This document shows positions 47,301 to 56,692 of a stretch of DNA of 64,000 nucleotides, one piece after another (within the stretch, counting starts at the first letter, position 1; each line of letters opens with the position of its first letter). The notes below the pieces were generated by a model. That model ran no database searches. It was not told the DNA's origin and worked only from the letters and a program-made list of their open reading frames with translations. The translations under genes were made by a program, and so were the position numbers. Origin of the DNA: Rhynchonema sp. JSB1_4 (Eukaryota > Nematoda > Chromadorea > Monhysterida > Xyalidae); the NCBI GenBank assembly GCA_030248065.1, contig JASAMV010008914.1:28663-92662 (forward strand), given 5' to 3'.

Positions 47301-49219
47301 CTTCTCGGGGTCAAAAAGTCCTTTCTTTGGCGTGCTTGTTCCAAAAATGAAAATATTTTGATACCCCATTCCCCCGGCTGATTTCCCATACCCCATACCA
47401 GGGGTAACCCCCCAACCCCTCCCCCCTAACGACACCACTGACCCTGAGCAAACCCATGTCTCCTATGGCCAAATCGATAATTTGCGTATTATCTCCCTCT
47501 GAAGGCAACTGTACTAGCGTTTCCCAATATGCCACACTGAGACACACTGCTTGGCATCCGTGTCGGGGTGTGGGGGTCAAAGCTCAGTCCGGAGGCATCG
47601 CAGCGCGTTTTCACTCGCGGTCGCGCACATTTTCAACTGGCTTAGGCTTAGGCCTACACTTCCGCTTAGGCTTAGGCTGTCAGCTTTCCCTGACAGCAGT
47701 AAATGTTGTAATTCACGCGCAACGCGCGACCAAATGACAAAGAGCGACGGTGTCTCACATCACAACCAACTTAACCACGGGACCGTTGTGATCTACATGT
47801 AGTATTTGATGTTTATTCTTCGAGATTTATGAATTTGACCAGTGTAAAGTTACTTGGTCTCCGGTTTGGGCCAACTTTTCCGCTGGCCCAGTCAACAAAC
47901 ATAATGAAAAAACATCGGGTGATCAATATACCGTACTCGCCAGCCATACATATCAAAAACTGCCCTGAACTGCAGTATCGGGCACTTTTCTGGCCGGCAT
48001 TTATTAGATAGGAAGCCACAGGCAGCAGAGCGAGCTTAACCTCCTGATGCAAAACCGGCCCCTAAGGTGACCGAAAATGCAGTCTAGTGGCCGGTTTTGC
48101 ATCAGGAGGTTAAGCTCGCTTTGCTGCCTGTGGCTTCCTATCTAATACATGCCGGCCAGAAAAGTGCCCGAAACTGCAGTTCCGGGCAGTTTTTGATAGG
48201 TATGGGTGGCGAGTATGGTACGTCCTATTCGGATGACGCACCCAGTTGCATACTGGCCTGTGCATGTATACCAACGTAATGTGCTGAACGCGTTTGTCCG
48301 TTCTTCAGGTCGGACATGACTATTCGAGGCACTTCAAAAAACATCCCGGTCAATATCTGAACTTGGTCTACAGTGATCCTTACAAACGGAGGCGTTGTCC
48401 CTATGGACAGCACCAGTACCGATTCACGCCCGACGCATTGGGTTTCCAAAATTCCCGGCTGTTTTTCGGCGATTTCTACTGTAAATCGAGCACAGCGCAT
48501 GCCTACTCTGATCAACAACGAATTCATTATCTGACTTTGATTGTCAGCCCTGATCGGCATACATCCGATCAACTTAGCATGGTGTTTCCTGAGCTGGACT
48601 GGCATTCTAATTCATTTCTTTGTGCCGATCGAGCATCCCTGCTGTACAATGAGAAATTCCATCTGTTCTACGAGTTGTATTATTTGGGTGAGGTGGATTA
48701 TGCTGACGCTGATTATGTGCCTGTGCAAATGGTGGGATCGGGACATCGAAACCGAAAAGAAATTGCCAATCCCACGTGTTTGCTCTGCTCCGTGAATGAT
48801 GTGTAGTAGCATTTGAACACGTGAATGTTTGCACACTGGCGTCTGAATTTTTAAAATGGCAGATATCGCTGCCTATTTTGCGTCAGTTTTGTTTTTTTTG
48901 TACCAAAACAGGTATTGTACTTGATGTTTGGCATGTGCAACATTATGCAATATATACATATAATGGCCATTGTTTGTTCAGTGGCTTCAGTTATTGATCG
49001 CAGTCTCTTTGATCTCATTTGACGAATGAAAACATTACAGAAACTGAAAAGATCGAAAGTCTGCAAATATGTATATACATAAATGAATTGGCCACAAAAA
49101 CTTACCAGAACAACGCAGTCATGCGGCAGTAGGTCAAACTTCTCAATCACAAAGTCGTGAAACGTTATTGCGGGTATTGGCAGCGAAAGTCGGGATTTGG
49201 ACAGTGCCATTTTCGGCAT
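38380..49219 (-). CDS. Luciferase/4CL-like acyl-CoA ligase with PTS1 (12 exons)
   Basis: ANL-superfamily enzyme: forms an acyl-AMP from a carboxylic acid and ATP, then an acyl-CoA thioester. C-terminal SKL is a peroxisomal targeting signal. Exons: 49106-49219 (start ATG 49217-49219), 41895-42105, 41710-41819, 41334-~41550, 40241-40409, 40054-40149, 39873-39951, 39687-39799, 39092-39242, 38950-39032, 38626-38785 and 38380-38510; about 544 residues, normal for 4CL/luciferase. Motifs: LHLPNCPQF (~80), P-loop YSSGTTGMPKG (~187), PFAHGFG (~235), TGAAPL, YGMTE (~333), GEVQALGPNRMIGY, GDIGFLDENG (~421) and VDRIKDTIKVRG. The catalytic lysine lies in PKSPSGKMLKR near residue 528. All junctions agree in phase except exon 3 to 4, where the acceptor is unresolved. 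Exon 2 ends at a GC donor. Intron 1 spans 7 kb and holds three plus-strand units. The substrate cannot be read from sequence. Confidence 0.94.
40430..40818. mobile_element. Tc1/mariner-type MITE with TA target duplication
   Basis: Inverted ends CAGGGTGTCTAAGAAAC and CCTTTTTAGACACCCTG, flanked by TA at 40428-40429 and 40819-40820. 389 bp, no transposase. Inserted in the ligase intron between the P-loop exon and the PFAHGFG exon. The TA duplication and CAGGGTGTC ends fit Tc1/mariner-type mobilisation. Confidence 0.85.
42457..43039 (+). CDS. Putative two-exon membrane protein nested in a ligase intron
   Basis: Exon 1 42457-42585 (ATG, donor AGG|GTAAAA) and exon 2 42740-43039 (acceptor TTTTTCAG, stop TAG 43037-43039) join in phase 0 to 142 aa. 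The N-terminus MRFVAVFVLLCLVGMFM is a signal peptide or anchor. The middle is Ser/Thr/Asp-rich (LDSDTETESGTTDSDNYD). A second hydrophobic stretch (ASFFLLKFASYTCICALFSI) precedes a basic tail. Without splicing, the first frame runs alone to 100 aa. No family recognised. It lies on the opposite strand within the 7-kb first intron of the acyl-CoA ligase. The junction is inferred, with no transcript evidence. Confidence 0.45.
43040..43632. other. Possible 5' leader or LTR-like sequence before the 1103-aa ORF
   Basis: GTCGGCCATCTTG at about 43159, TATAACTTCTCTGCG at about 43334 and an AATAAA at about 43445 are arranged like the U3-R-U5 of an LTR, but no second copy occurs in the window and no primer-binding site was identified. 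It may equally be an ordinary promoter and 5' UTR for the ORF starting at 43633. Confidence 0.35.
43633..46944 (+). CDS. Intronless 1103-aa ORF of unknown function
   Basis: A single uninterrupted frame of 3.3 kb, far longer than any exon in the window, in a region where other genes average 100-200 bp per exon. The first half (to about residue 540) is acidic and Ser/Glu/Asp/Pro-rich, probably disordered (PPGSVGES, SSDDSSSSG). The second half looks folded: IPFEFLTDVLVRGIRDSEF, KKRADYVWRKGIDPLLGIP, SLADLTCARLYKEGHE, KVKVYWVKSK, VCGYSAYFSYMHGEFLFDMN and CTYAPFAPCELREF. The tail is polar and basic. No zinc knuckle, protease, reverse transcriptase or integrase motif was seen. It could be a gag-like protein of a retroelement that lost its pol, a domesticated element gene, or an orphan host gene. 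It sits inside intron 1 of the ligase, opposite strand. Confidence 0.75.
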   Translation: MHHAPSLDRDAEPSCTLFTGQDADPNHRNHMGPPGSVGESAVAEEPNQEKELGYANDTDPPGSTKTPEQKEDKPMDADQSAAGAGIVPAAGGRNEKQCGSRHKVGFDLPTASSSICSEDEDSGSIRLLPDSDDSVDYKNTSDRLQQMLDKSEESYSWADLVERHFSSQSSVENKHTEDGYEAGDEAQVGLAQEGQISAEGRVSEGLVVLPTLDETVDMSELGEIAPSMQNTDECTDKATAIDRGESFLGTDLQNPRGSTPIMIGYDAVASDRMEAHPVCNYGSVGETVGLLAEAVAIRLDLESGPTRVGFIDGKLAKETEAHSASPVFSIEAEVRDPFGGVPKEQRHQPVRSNMAPPVVASSNDPYDRPEVAMCPAVGIAVTAGTREEARLPTSAQAPVISEPPTHNTSTIAGNKMVMHDNKSDVSLAAVQHGTSLVCDDRMAKADMHIKNSSISNTLDGETSSGETDKVRTNARESCVNNPERDIAQTEVGAPLVVLSSDDSSSSGLTSPNKDHSMTGYKICTGDVSQRSALDKNHMLPKSILWGSTTCSKAYSSIPFEFLTDVLVRGIRDSEFVPELKGKAKKRADYVWRKGIDPLLGIPRKDLVPTGNDDVELCLMARNNVSLADLTCARLYKEGHELSAHPEVMKRALRVNTLAYRYQYRVQLGQDKPGVYITPGQLDIPVKLRNKRRLTGFDPSFLDGVDTRRPYETHPSMIAKYDPRRSTHGCVNGLEWGKVKVYWVKSKTINKLSKSWKEGHKKGGSQIPNPDLSGGPDHMLVLELEPCNVPGSVCGYSAYFSYMHGEFLFDMNSTEIGIRREVQACLRESSHCTYAPFAPCELREFRVGSEYEADKVERDADYMSNVTIDSAEDWTDSRDVWHAPAKEAGGISRPTRKLQRKQQAWRTHRIAKVYDSSGYDANSFGGRETGQRTRQRCMINTEAMRSEDGTAGRAGACTKSGEPLAARMLGGNDGSQVVLQSDSASDQQANNHVVGSVHQDLCLAKNPEEQTIVSHIKPDPGTDMSQTTNPDTHITPQPHHRRFTNSLQDLKSVVRHSKAHAELFVSSVYGWTSTNQVCRSKTERVDYNEMIEWPRRMTYDLVSL
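47052..47440. mobile_element. hAT-type MITE inserted in TTAGGC-like repeat
   Basis: Ends CAGCGGTGTCGTTGAG and CCCCCTAACGACACCACTG are inverted. Exact 8-bp target duplication ACCCTGAG at 47044-47051 and 47441-47448. 389 bp, internal TTTTTGGAATTTCCCATACC-type repeats, no ORF. The insertion splits an older TTAGGC-like block. Confidence 0.92.
47932..48224. repeat. Large palindrome (arms ~130 bp)
   Basis: 47932-48061 (TATCAAAAACTGCCCTGAAC, TTTCTGGCCGGCAT, TAGGAAGCCACAGGCAGC, CCTCCTGATGCAAAACCGGC) is repeated in reverse complement at 48091-48224 with about 10% differences and a 30-bp loop. It ends 85 bp before the PHYHIP-like exon. Foldback element. Confidence 0.9.
48309..48806 (+). CDS. PHYHIP-like C-terminal domain, terminal exon
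   Basis: Matches the C-terminal domain of phytanoyl-CoA hydroxylase-interacting proteins (PHYHIP/PHYHIPL), which in vertebrates follow a fibronectin type III domain and are neuronal. The exon opens after TTCTTCAG at 48308 and runs 165 codons to TAG 48804-48806. Matching blocks in order: CPYGQHQYRFTPDAL, NSRLFFGDFYC, HYLTLIVSP, FPELDWHSNSFL, LFYELYYLGEVDYADADYV, KEIANPTCLLC. These align with the PYG, Y-FADFYC, HYAILVLAP, LLD-NKFL, ILEIIYTEPVD and DPSCKTC blocks recalled for human PHYHIP. Upstream exons, including any FN3 domain, were not found, so this could be a terminal exon or a truncated copy. It lies inside the first intron of the acyl-CoA ligase on the opposite strand. Confidence 0.8.
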   Translation, partial: VGHDYSRHFKKHPGQYLNLVYSDPYKRRRCPYGQHQYRFTPDALGFQNSRLFFGDFYCKSSTAHAYSDQQRIHYLTLIVSPDRHTSDQLSMVFPELDWHSNSFLCADRASLLYNEKFHLFYELYYLGEVDYADADYVPVQMVGSGHRNRKEIANPTCLLCSVNDV

Positions 49220-50417
49220 TTTTATAATATTTTGGGGAATAATATTGTGCTTATATTGCAATGACTGCACTTGGATGCAATACGATGCACACCAATTGTC
49301 ACTTGTGTATATGAGCATGTACAAGTATACGAACAGTGCTCGCCCTCGCGGGCAAAACCGTGGAACATGGCTTAACTTTCGATGTCGACATAAAACAAAC
49401 ATGCATACCAGAGTTTGACAAATGAAAATCAACAAACTGCTGTATTTATGTATGTCTGTGTAACTGCTGACAGCGTGCTGCTACACGTGTTTCGCTGTTT
49501 TGCCATGTTTTGCGGCGCGTTGCAGAAAATGTCGTGCTTCATTCCATAAGCACGTAAAAAACGGTGAAAAACGCCCAGATGAAAATACTTTGTCACAACA
49601 CGGTTTTCTTTCTACTATATGTATGTATACGTGCTTTGTTTGGTGCACGACGTTTTTGATCGGCAAAACTCGCCAGGCTGCACGGAATTTAGGTTGTTGA
49701 TTTCATTTCTCAAACTCTTGTGTTTTATATCGGAAGTTGAGCCATGTTCCACCGTTTTGCCAGCAAAATCTTACTCTTTTCGGGTTTTGTGTTTGTAAGT
49801 AGAGTCAACCCTTTATCAGCTCGATTGCTACAATCTAAGTTTTCCGTCTAAAGGCCCCGGCGTAATGTAGCCCCATGCTGCTGCTCTGTTCGGTTGATTT
49901 CCCAAATAAAGCCGCTGTATTTGGAAATCAGATTTCTAGGTGCTTTACTTATACGTAATACGTAGTTTAACGAAAAAATAGCTGTCTCGATGAAGAAATT
50001 TATCTCCTAAAATGATGACAGTTGTAAACAAGCTCGAATTTCGAGGTTTTTTGCCTTTCGTATGAAGGTAATGTTTTTGAGCATTCGTGAGAACAGTCTA
50101 ATTTGCGCACTTTTCTGACGAAAGACCCTGGGGCTGTATACGGAAAACTGAGGTTACGAATGTGAAGCGTAAAGCTGTGCACCCGCCGCATTTGCTCCTA
50201 TGTATATATACCATCCTTATCGCAAAGAAATAGAAGCAGAACTGTGAGGTTTACTTAACAAGGTGCAATCGATAAATAATGGCCATCAGGAAATTAGTCA
50301 ACGAAAACTTTATAGTGTACAACTATTTTTTTATCGACATTTGAAATGTATAACAAACAAAGGCACTTGAACCATGGCACAAATGACGAAGACCATTCAT
50401 CGTGGTGATATGCATTA
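49220..50417. other. Intergenic between the ligase start and the type II membrane gene
   Basis: Divergent side of the ligase gene: its promoter should lie just above 49219, where AATATTATAAAA precedes the ATG. No TATA or initiator can be assigned with confidence. 49894-49915 and similar words at 57428 and 57680 (TTGATTT-CCAAATA-AGCC) hint at another diverged dispersed repeat. No exon recognised. Confidence 0.45.
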
Positions 50418-51960
50418 TCAAACAAGTTTGCGCATCAGCACCGTCCTCAATTGGGTGTCAGTGTTATTCCAAATATCGAGCTGCATATTGCGACGTTTGC
50501 ACAATGTGATGAGGTCCTGAAAACCAATTTTAAACTTTTTTGAAATAATTTTTGTCATTTTTTCACGGGAGAACTTGCCTTGTCATTGGTACCACACGCT
50601 TGTGTGCCATTAACGGTGTCATTTCGGTACTGTGCGAACAGAAAGCCGCCATTTGTCAGCAACGGCATTAACGTGCTGAAGAGTAAATCAGTTTAAAAAA
50701 AAGAAAATTTTCTCAGTCTGTCCTCCATGGAATAGTCATCAACATAATAGTAACCTCTGCAAATAATCGCTGTTCATGAATACACAGCTAAACGGGCCTG
50801 GTTCAGTCACGAAAATAATGTCATGTTTTGGCTGGCGACTGAAATTTTGCTCAATAAACTGTTCTTGAATGACACAGATGGAGTTTTGTGGAACGATCTG
50901 AAGAAAAAATAGATTTTTTGTAGATTTACAACGTGTACTGACGATGTCCTGATGCAGAGCCCGGCTGTGAAAACAGGACGAAACGGACAATAACACCACA
51001 TTGCTTGCTGCTTGACAATAATGGAAAAATTCATACGTCGGATAATTGCACTAATGTAATCTTATGCTACATACATATAGCTTACACCACCTTATGGTGG
51101 TACTGAAAAAAACCTACCGGAATCCCGCCTGCCCCTGTCGTTGACTTCGACTCGTTTGACCTGTAGTAAATCGTAAACGATCGACACAAATGCCACTGCC
51201 TCAGCCATTCTGCGATCAATGGTGTTTTCTGAGATCAATGTTTTTGAAAGGTTAAGAATGATACACATAATGCTGACTTCAAAATTTAGATCCAGATTAG
51301 TTTCAAGTTGCGCCGGTAACCTGATGTTTCACCAGACTGAACAGTGCGCCACTATTGAGATTGAGTCTGTGCAGTGCGACGCTGACATCATCAACAGTAT
51401 CCATGTCGCTGGAACCTGTGGTTAAAAATTGTAAAAAAGCTTTAGTTACCGTTAGTTAAAAAAATAACGAAAATATTATTCATGAATTTTTAAAACATTT
51501 TGCACTCACCGCCTTTGCGTTTGAAATTCACAGGCGTGAACGTGGTTTTCGGTATATCCTTTTCCGGAAGTGGGAGCGTAATCGGAGTGAGCGAAAAATG
51601 AAAAGATGAACCGACCGTAAGACGGTTGCCGGTGGCCAACAGAACAAGTATTAGAATTATAAATGCGCAAACAGCCGTCTGAAAAAAAGCACACCATGGA
51701 AAAAATTGAATAGAATAAAACTGGATGTGACAACCTTCAGCAGCCTGACAAATGAAGACGAGGCCATTGGCTCGTTCGGCAGCAGGGCGTCAAAAGTCTG
51801 ATTCTGAAGAAAAAAATTAGTTTAAAGGATACCAACCAAAAAGTTGACTCTATGGCAAACATGTATTTGAACATCCAATCCTAACCATGGCTTCTTTCCG
51901 TCGGTTATATTTATGTCGAAACCAAACACATAAAGCGATGGTCGTCGATGTTATCAGCAT
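50418..51960 (-). CDS. Type II membrane protein of unknown function (about eight exons)
   Basis: Exons 51886-51960 (ATG 51958-51960), 51735-51803, 51510-51678, 51321-51415, 51118-~51219, 50755-51007, 50579-50675 and 50418-50516 (stop TGA 50418-50420). A short cytosolic N-terminus is followed by one strong membrane segment (VCAFIILILVLLATG near residue 53) and a lumenal/extracellular domain. Recognisable strands and helices include AEAVAFVSIVYDLLQVKRVE, NVVLLSVSSCFHSRALHQDI, HDIIFVTEPGPFSCVFMNSD and LMPLLTNGGFLFAQYRNDT, a pattern loosely like Rossmann-fold transferases. No family was identified. The junction between 51321 and 51219 is unresolved; other phases agree. The intron after 50579 has a GC donor (AAG|GCAAGT). 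The fourth exon ends TGAAACATCAG|GT, i.e. the dispersed decamer forms the exon edge. A 41-nt alternative intron (50906-50946) is also phase-compatible. Confidence 0.65.
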
Positions 51961-52576
51961 TGAAGGACCAAATATTCGACGACTTCAGGTCAGATCAGTT
52001 TGCTGTAAAAGTTTGTGGTGAGATTGGTGGTCCACGCCACACTGCGATGTGCTGCCGCTCCTGAACAATATTATTTTGAAAGAAAGAATAGTCCATGGCG
52101 TGTAACGGTGTTCCATTCTTTGAAACATCATAGTTGGAGTTGGTCAGACTCTTGCGCACAAATAAAGAAAGATGTCACAGGTCTCTGCGCTTGAATGTAC
52201 GATTGTGGCAGAGTAACATGACAAGGACAGTGTGCATGTGCACTCAGCCAAGTGTCTCTGTTGTGGTGCGGCTCAATGACAAATTTCTTGAGACAACTCG
52301 CGAAAAGTGACGCTCTCTGTTGATGTTCTCAGCCATTATCAAGAACAGACTTTCTGCGACACAAAAACCGAACCGCGTGTTGCTGACTCAACATTGATGG
52401 CTTTTAATTGCAACGGGCAACGTTTCTGGGTGTTCTCTCGCGTGTGTTGTGCTGTCCGACAATTAACGTTGTGCAACCTGAAAATATGACTGGCCGACCA
52501 AACAAGTGAGAGAACCTCAGAAATAAGAGTTCATAATGTAATTGTAAAGTAGTTGAAGAACGTATGCTATACTAAC
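51961..52576. other. Upstream flank of the type II membrane gene
   Basis: No exon recognised. One TGAAACATCA decamer at 52121-52130. The gene's promoter should be here but no element can be named. Confidence 0.4.
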
Positions 52577-52872
52577 CAGTGGCGGATCCAGCTGTCGGCC
52601 AAGGGGGGCAACATCCTAGTAGTCATTATAATACTCTAGTGCATCTTTGATTTGCCAAAAATGGACTTCATCCAGTTTGGGCGAGCTTAAACCAAACACC
52701 ATACAAAATATGTAATTAATTATGTAATGTACACGAAGCGCGCGATTGCACTCTTTGTACGCGCGACAGCCTAATTTGGTAGTGATTTAGGGGTTCCGTT
52801 TTCTTTCTTCTCTCCGCACTTCGACCAAAGGGGGCCCAAGCCCCTGTGCCCCCCGTGCTGGCTGGTGCTACT
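52577..52872. mobile_element. Degenerate hAT-like element (CAGTGGCGGATCCAG end)
   Basis: Left end ACCAGTGGCGGATCCAGCTG followed by GGGGGGC is the classic hAT terminal type. At the right, CCCCCCGTGCTGGCTGGTGC near 52850-52868 is a weak inverted match. No clear 8-bp duplication and no ORF. The right boundary is approximate. Confidence 0.5.
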
Positions 52873-53073
52873 AGCACATGTTGGTGTGTGTGTATCAGTT
52901 GCGATCCTACACGGCTCGTGTCTCTGTGAATCATGCTTCGCCTTTGGTTAAGATAACGTCAGTCACTTTGGTTCAGATAACATCAGCCATGTTCGTCAAC
53001 TATCTCTGTCAACCACTGTTCGATAAGCCAACAAATGCTCCCTGCTCGTACATAGGTTGTTCGTAGGGTGGAA

Positions 53074-53283
53074 TTTTCGAAACGGTGTAAAGGTCAGTTG
53101 GGCGTAAAGGTCGGTGTAAAGTTCGGTCGAATGCTCGGTCGGCGTAGCTCGGTGTAAACGTGAAACATTGCCTGTTATTAACGTGGAATGTTTCAAGTTT
53201 ACACCGAGGTCTCTCACACTGAGCTGTCGACCGAGCTTTCCACCGACCTTTACACCGAACTGACCTTTACACCGTTTCGAAAA
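53074..53283. mobile_element. Foldback MITE, GTGTAAAGGTCGG family, intact copy
   Basis: Near-palindrome: TTTTCGAAACGGTGTAAAGG and CCTTTACACCGTTTCGAAAA at the ends. The arms include GGCGTAAAGGTCGGTGTAAA / CACCGACCTTTACACCG and meet at AACGTGAAACATTGCCTG / GTGGAATGTTTCAAG. Degenerate copies at 6060-6215 and 10999-11150. No ORF; target duplication not identified. Confidence 0.85.
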
Positions 53284-55640
53284 TATTACCCGCAGTGGCG
53301 TCGTAGATATACCTACATAACACGACATCTTGGAGAAATTTGTTCAAAATCCGACCAATTCCATTGTGCTCTACGCATCTGCGCATATTCCGGTTTGCGC
53401 TGCTGAGGTAACAGTGTTTTATGCAGTGCACATGGTTTGATTGCGCACAAACTGCTGTATGTATAGACCAGTGACGAAGAAGAGCACCCGAGCGCGAGGG
53501 TTGCAACACACCTGTGACAGCGGGACGAATGCCTTGACGAAAACATGTGCATCCAGCAGCGCTAGCGCTAAATATGCACACACACGTAGAGTACATTAGA
53601 ATAAGCCAAAAATCTTTGTATCTTCAATAATGCATACTAAGTGGAAACCAGCTTTTACGACATCATCAGGAACTTGTGCGCGCTTTGCGCATCAGGCAAC
53701 TTGCGTTATTCTCCCAAACTTTGAGGTGTTGAGCTCATGACCCCTAATGACTGTTTTAACTGTTACAAGATTGACTTCGATTTTGCAACTTGCAGCAAAT
53801 TGTCTGTCATGGGACTGACAGCGGCAAGAACTTTGTTGACCTTCTCATTAATCGAGGGCAACACATCACTTCACACATTAATTGAACAGTCTTAGCCACT
53901 TACCGTTAATATATTCTCTTGGTACGGAGCAACAGACGCAAAAATAGTGTCAACACAGCTCACTTTTGCACGGTTTTATTCATTCTCCCCAGTTGAGTCT
54001 CTCCATGGTCATCATTGGCTCTATCCTACAGGTATGTGCCATGCACCCAGCTCCGCAGACTTTTCCATGGCGCTGATTTCATTTTGTGCGCAGAAGCGCT
54101 TAGATTCTGGCAAGGGATCTACTGTACATAGGGGCCGTGGCCTCCTTTTGGTCCATTTGGCCCCTGAAGGGGGTTAGCGTATCGGAAGGAAGAATAAAAT
54201 AGGACCCTTAAATCGCAAGATTTTCACTCTGATATACTTTAAAAGTCCAAAAGTCGCGCGCTGCGCGCACCAGATACACACATTTTCAATGAAATTTGGC
54301 TTTCATTTGCGGTGCCACGTTTCGGCTGCCGTTGCGGTACTATACTCATTGGAAAACAGAAAAACACAAGCCCCCCCCACCCCGCATGCAGAAGTCGGTG
54401 CCGGGCCGGTACCTGAGCGGTCACTTACCAAAGAAAAAACGGGGTATTGTTACCACAGTTGCACTCACTCTCACGCACGCTACCATACGCGCACAGTCTA
54501 TCAAGCGGCAAACGCGGCGCACAACACACACTGTGTGCAACCAGTGCACGCAGACATGGCCAGCTCGTTGATGTTACACGCATACGCATAGATGTATTAT
54601 AAAAGCAATATTGTTCGCATAAGCACGTTGGCGTCTGACCGGTTCTTGTTGTGCAGCTACGGGAATGGTTCAGGAGCCAAGATGAGCCTACAGTACGGAG
54701 GAACAATTTGTGGGGCAGCGTCGCAACTATGCTGTGACTCGTGACGCGTGAGGTAACGTAACACTGGAAACATGCTCTGGAACAACAGAGCTGAGCTGAA
54801 TCAGGTTCCGTGTGTCTTATACCCATTGACGTATACGGCCACAGATTATGTGTCTCACAACAACAACGTCACACAGTTATGTATAGACATGCAAGTCCCC
54901 AGTGCACCTGCGCTTGATACCGTAACCCACGTATCATGTAGCGCCTATCAAGTTCTCTCAAGGTTGTACTGGTTGTGTGCTTTGAACGAAATCCCGAAAT
55001 CCCAATTTTTAATCCTTATAAGATCTCGAAATCCTCATCCCGATTAAAATTCACAAAAGTAAGTATGACGACAGCAGTCGTAAAGAAAATCAAACTAAAT
55101 TGGAATAAATGTAGGAATTGTGTTCATTATGATCCTGTAGCCCAATTACGGTGCACGAGTACGAAACATCGTCAACGTACAGTCGCTCGGAAAATAATTT
55201 CGCTCTCTGCTGGTGTCAGAGCGCCTCAAAGTGAAAATAGTTTATTCCTCAAGGTTAAAATCTCGATATGGTTCCCTGATGGCGTATCGCTGTTTAATTC
55301 ACTTTTCAAATGGAATGCAATTCCTCTTTCTAAGCCTAATATTTTTAAATTTTTGGCAAATAAGCTTTTCTTCGGTTGCGGTGATGTTTTCATTCACCTT
55401 TTGTTCTTGTGCGTAATTACTGATACCTTTTTACTTTGAGGAGTAAACCATCTGCTTGCTTGTATCATGTACCCGAACTTGATATATTAATTCATCTACA
55501 TACTATAAGATTGAAACAGCCAGTTCATATGTCAGTCAAATCATTATTTTTTCGGGAAAAGTTGCACCTTATACATGCACATTAGTTTGATGCAGCAGAT
55601 TGGCATCAAGTGGCGTGGGCGTTGAGCACAAGGTGGCAGG
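53284..55640. other. No supported gene
   Basis: A 154-codon frame at 54975-55439 (+) is the longest but lies in AT-rich sequence, overlaps another open frame and lacks any domain. No RNA gene or transposon ends recognised. Confidence 0.45.
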
Positions 55641-55641
55641 C

Positions 55642-55877
55642 TGATATTCACGAAACCGTGGAGTGGAGAGTTGAGTGGAAAGTTGAGTAGAATTTACAGT
55701 GGAAAAACTTGAGTGGAAAGTCCAGTGGAAAGTTGACTGAAATTCTAGCGTTCAATTTTGCCACGCAAAAACATGTCCATTCCACTGAATTTTCCGCTGA
55801 ACTTTTTACTGTACTTTCCACCTAACTATCCACACGACTCTTCACTCACTCTCCACTCCACCCTTTCGTGGATATCA
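55642..55877. repeat. Foldback element of GAGTGGAAAGTT repeats
   Basis: Ends TGATATTCACGAAACCGTGG and CCACCCTTTCGTGGATATCA are inverted. The left arm has repeated GAGTGGAAAGTTGAGT; the right arm has the complementary CTTTCCACCTAACTATCCAC-type words. Confidence 0.8.
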
Positions 55878-56692
55878 CCCGAAGTTGGCGGTTGGTTGAG
55901 AGACTGTCACAGAAATCATCAAAGTCTGTCATTCGAAAACGTCGATTATTGCTTTCTCTACAGTGCACACATTGGTAAATAGCCACTACGGCCAAACCTC
56001 CACATAGTGAACCTCTACACAGTGAATCCCTCTGCATTGAACGAATGATCAGTTCCGAAATTGATGTACATAATGCTCCTAGGTGCTCTACATAGTGAAT
56101 ATTCCGCATAGTGTCCAAAACAGTCTGTTCAGCTCTGTTCACTTTGTACGTATACGTTTTGATACGATTTACGACATCTCTCGAATAATCAACAATATTT
56201 CGCAAATCGTAATGTGTATATACAAGGTGTGAGCAAATTTCATTCATGAAACGAATACTCATATATGTACATCACATATTGCCCCCTGTCGCAAAAAAAC
56301 GCCGCGTGCGCGTTTGGTTTTGCACACAACGCATGTGTGACAAGAAAGCATACCACGAGAACAAGATAAATTGAACCTAATCAATTCGTGCTTCTTGTGG
56401 GACATCTTGAACGTGGACTTTCTTGGAGGGCTTGTACAATGTATACTGTATAGGTATAGATGTACGCTGTTCTGGTTTGTTAATATAATTTTCGCCCTCG
56501 TATGTAAGGGGCAGCATGTGTGGGGGCGTTTCTGTTTGTAATCTTGTGACGTGAAAATTTTGGTTCACTACTTGATGCTCCACCAAATTACTGCTAATGA
56601 CATTATCATGTCAGGCAGACGTTATCCCAAGAGCAGATACTACCAGATAGAGCAGTGGGTTTGAAAAAGTAATCCGGGGTCAGGCCGCCGAA
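55878..56692. other. No supported gene
   Basis: Contains CATAGTGAA-type short direct repeats around 56000-56110 (ACATAGTGAACCTCTACACA, CTCTACATAGTGAATATTCC). No exon or element ends recognised. Confidence 0.45.

Larger units (their letters stand above)
46945..48308. other. Repeat block between the long ORF and the PHYHIP-like exon
   Basis: Contains TTAGGC-type words at 46986-47045 and 47640-47681, a hAT MITE (47052-47440), a large palindrome (47932-48224) and unique sequence with no exon recognised. Upstream exons of the PHYHIP-like gene would be expected here or further left, but were not found. Confidence 0.6.

Noticed and set aside
54975..55439. 154-codon frame, plus strand
   Set aside because: AT-rich, overlaps another frame, no domain, no splice context.
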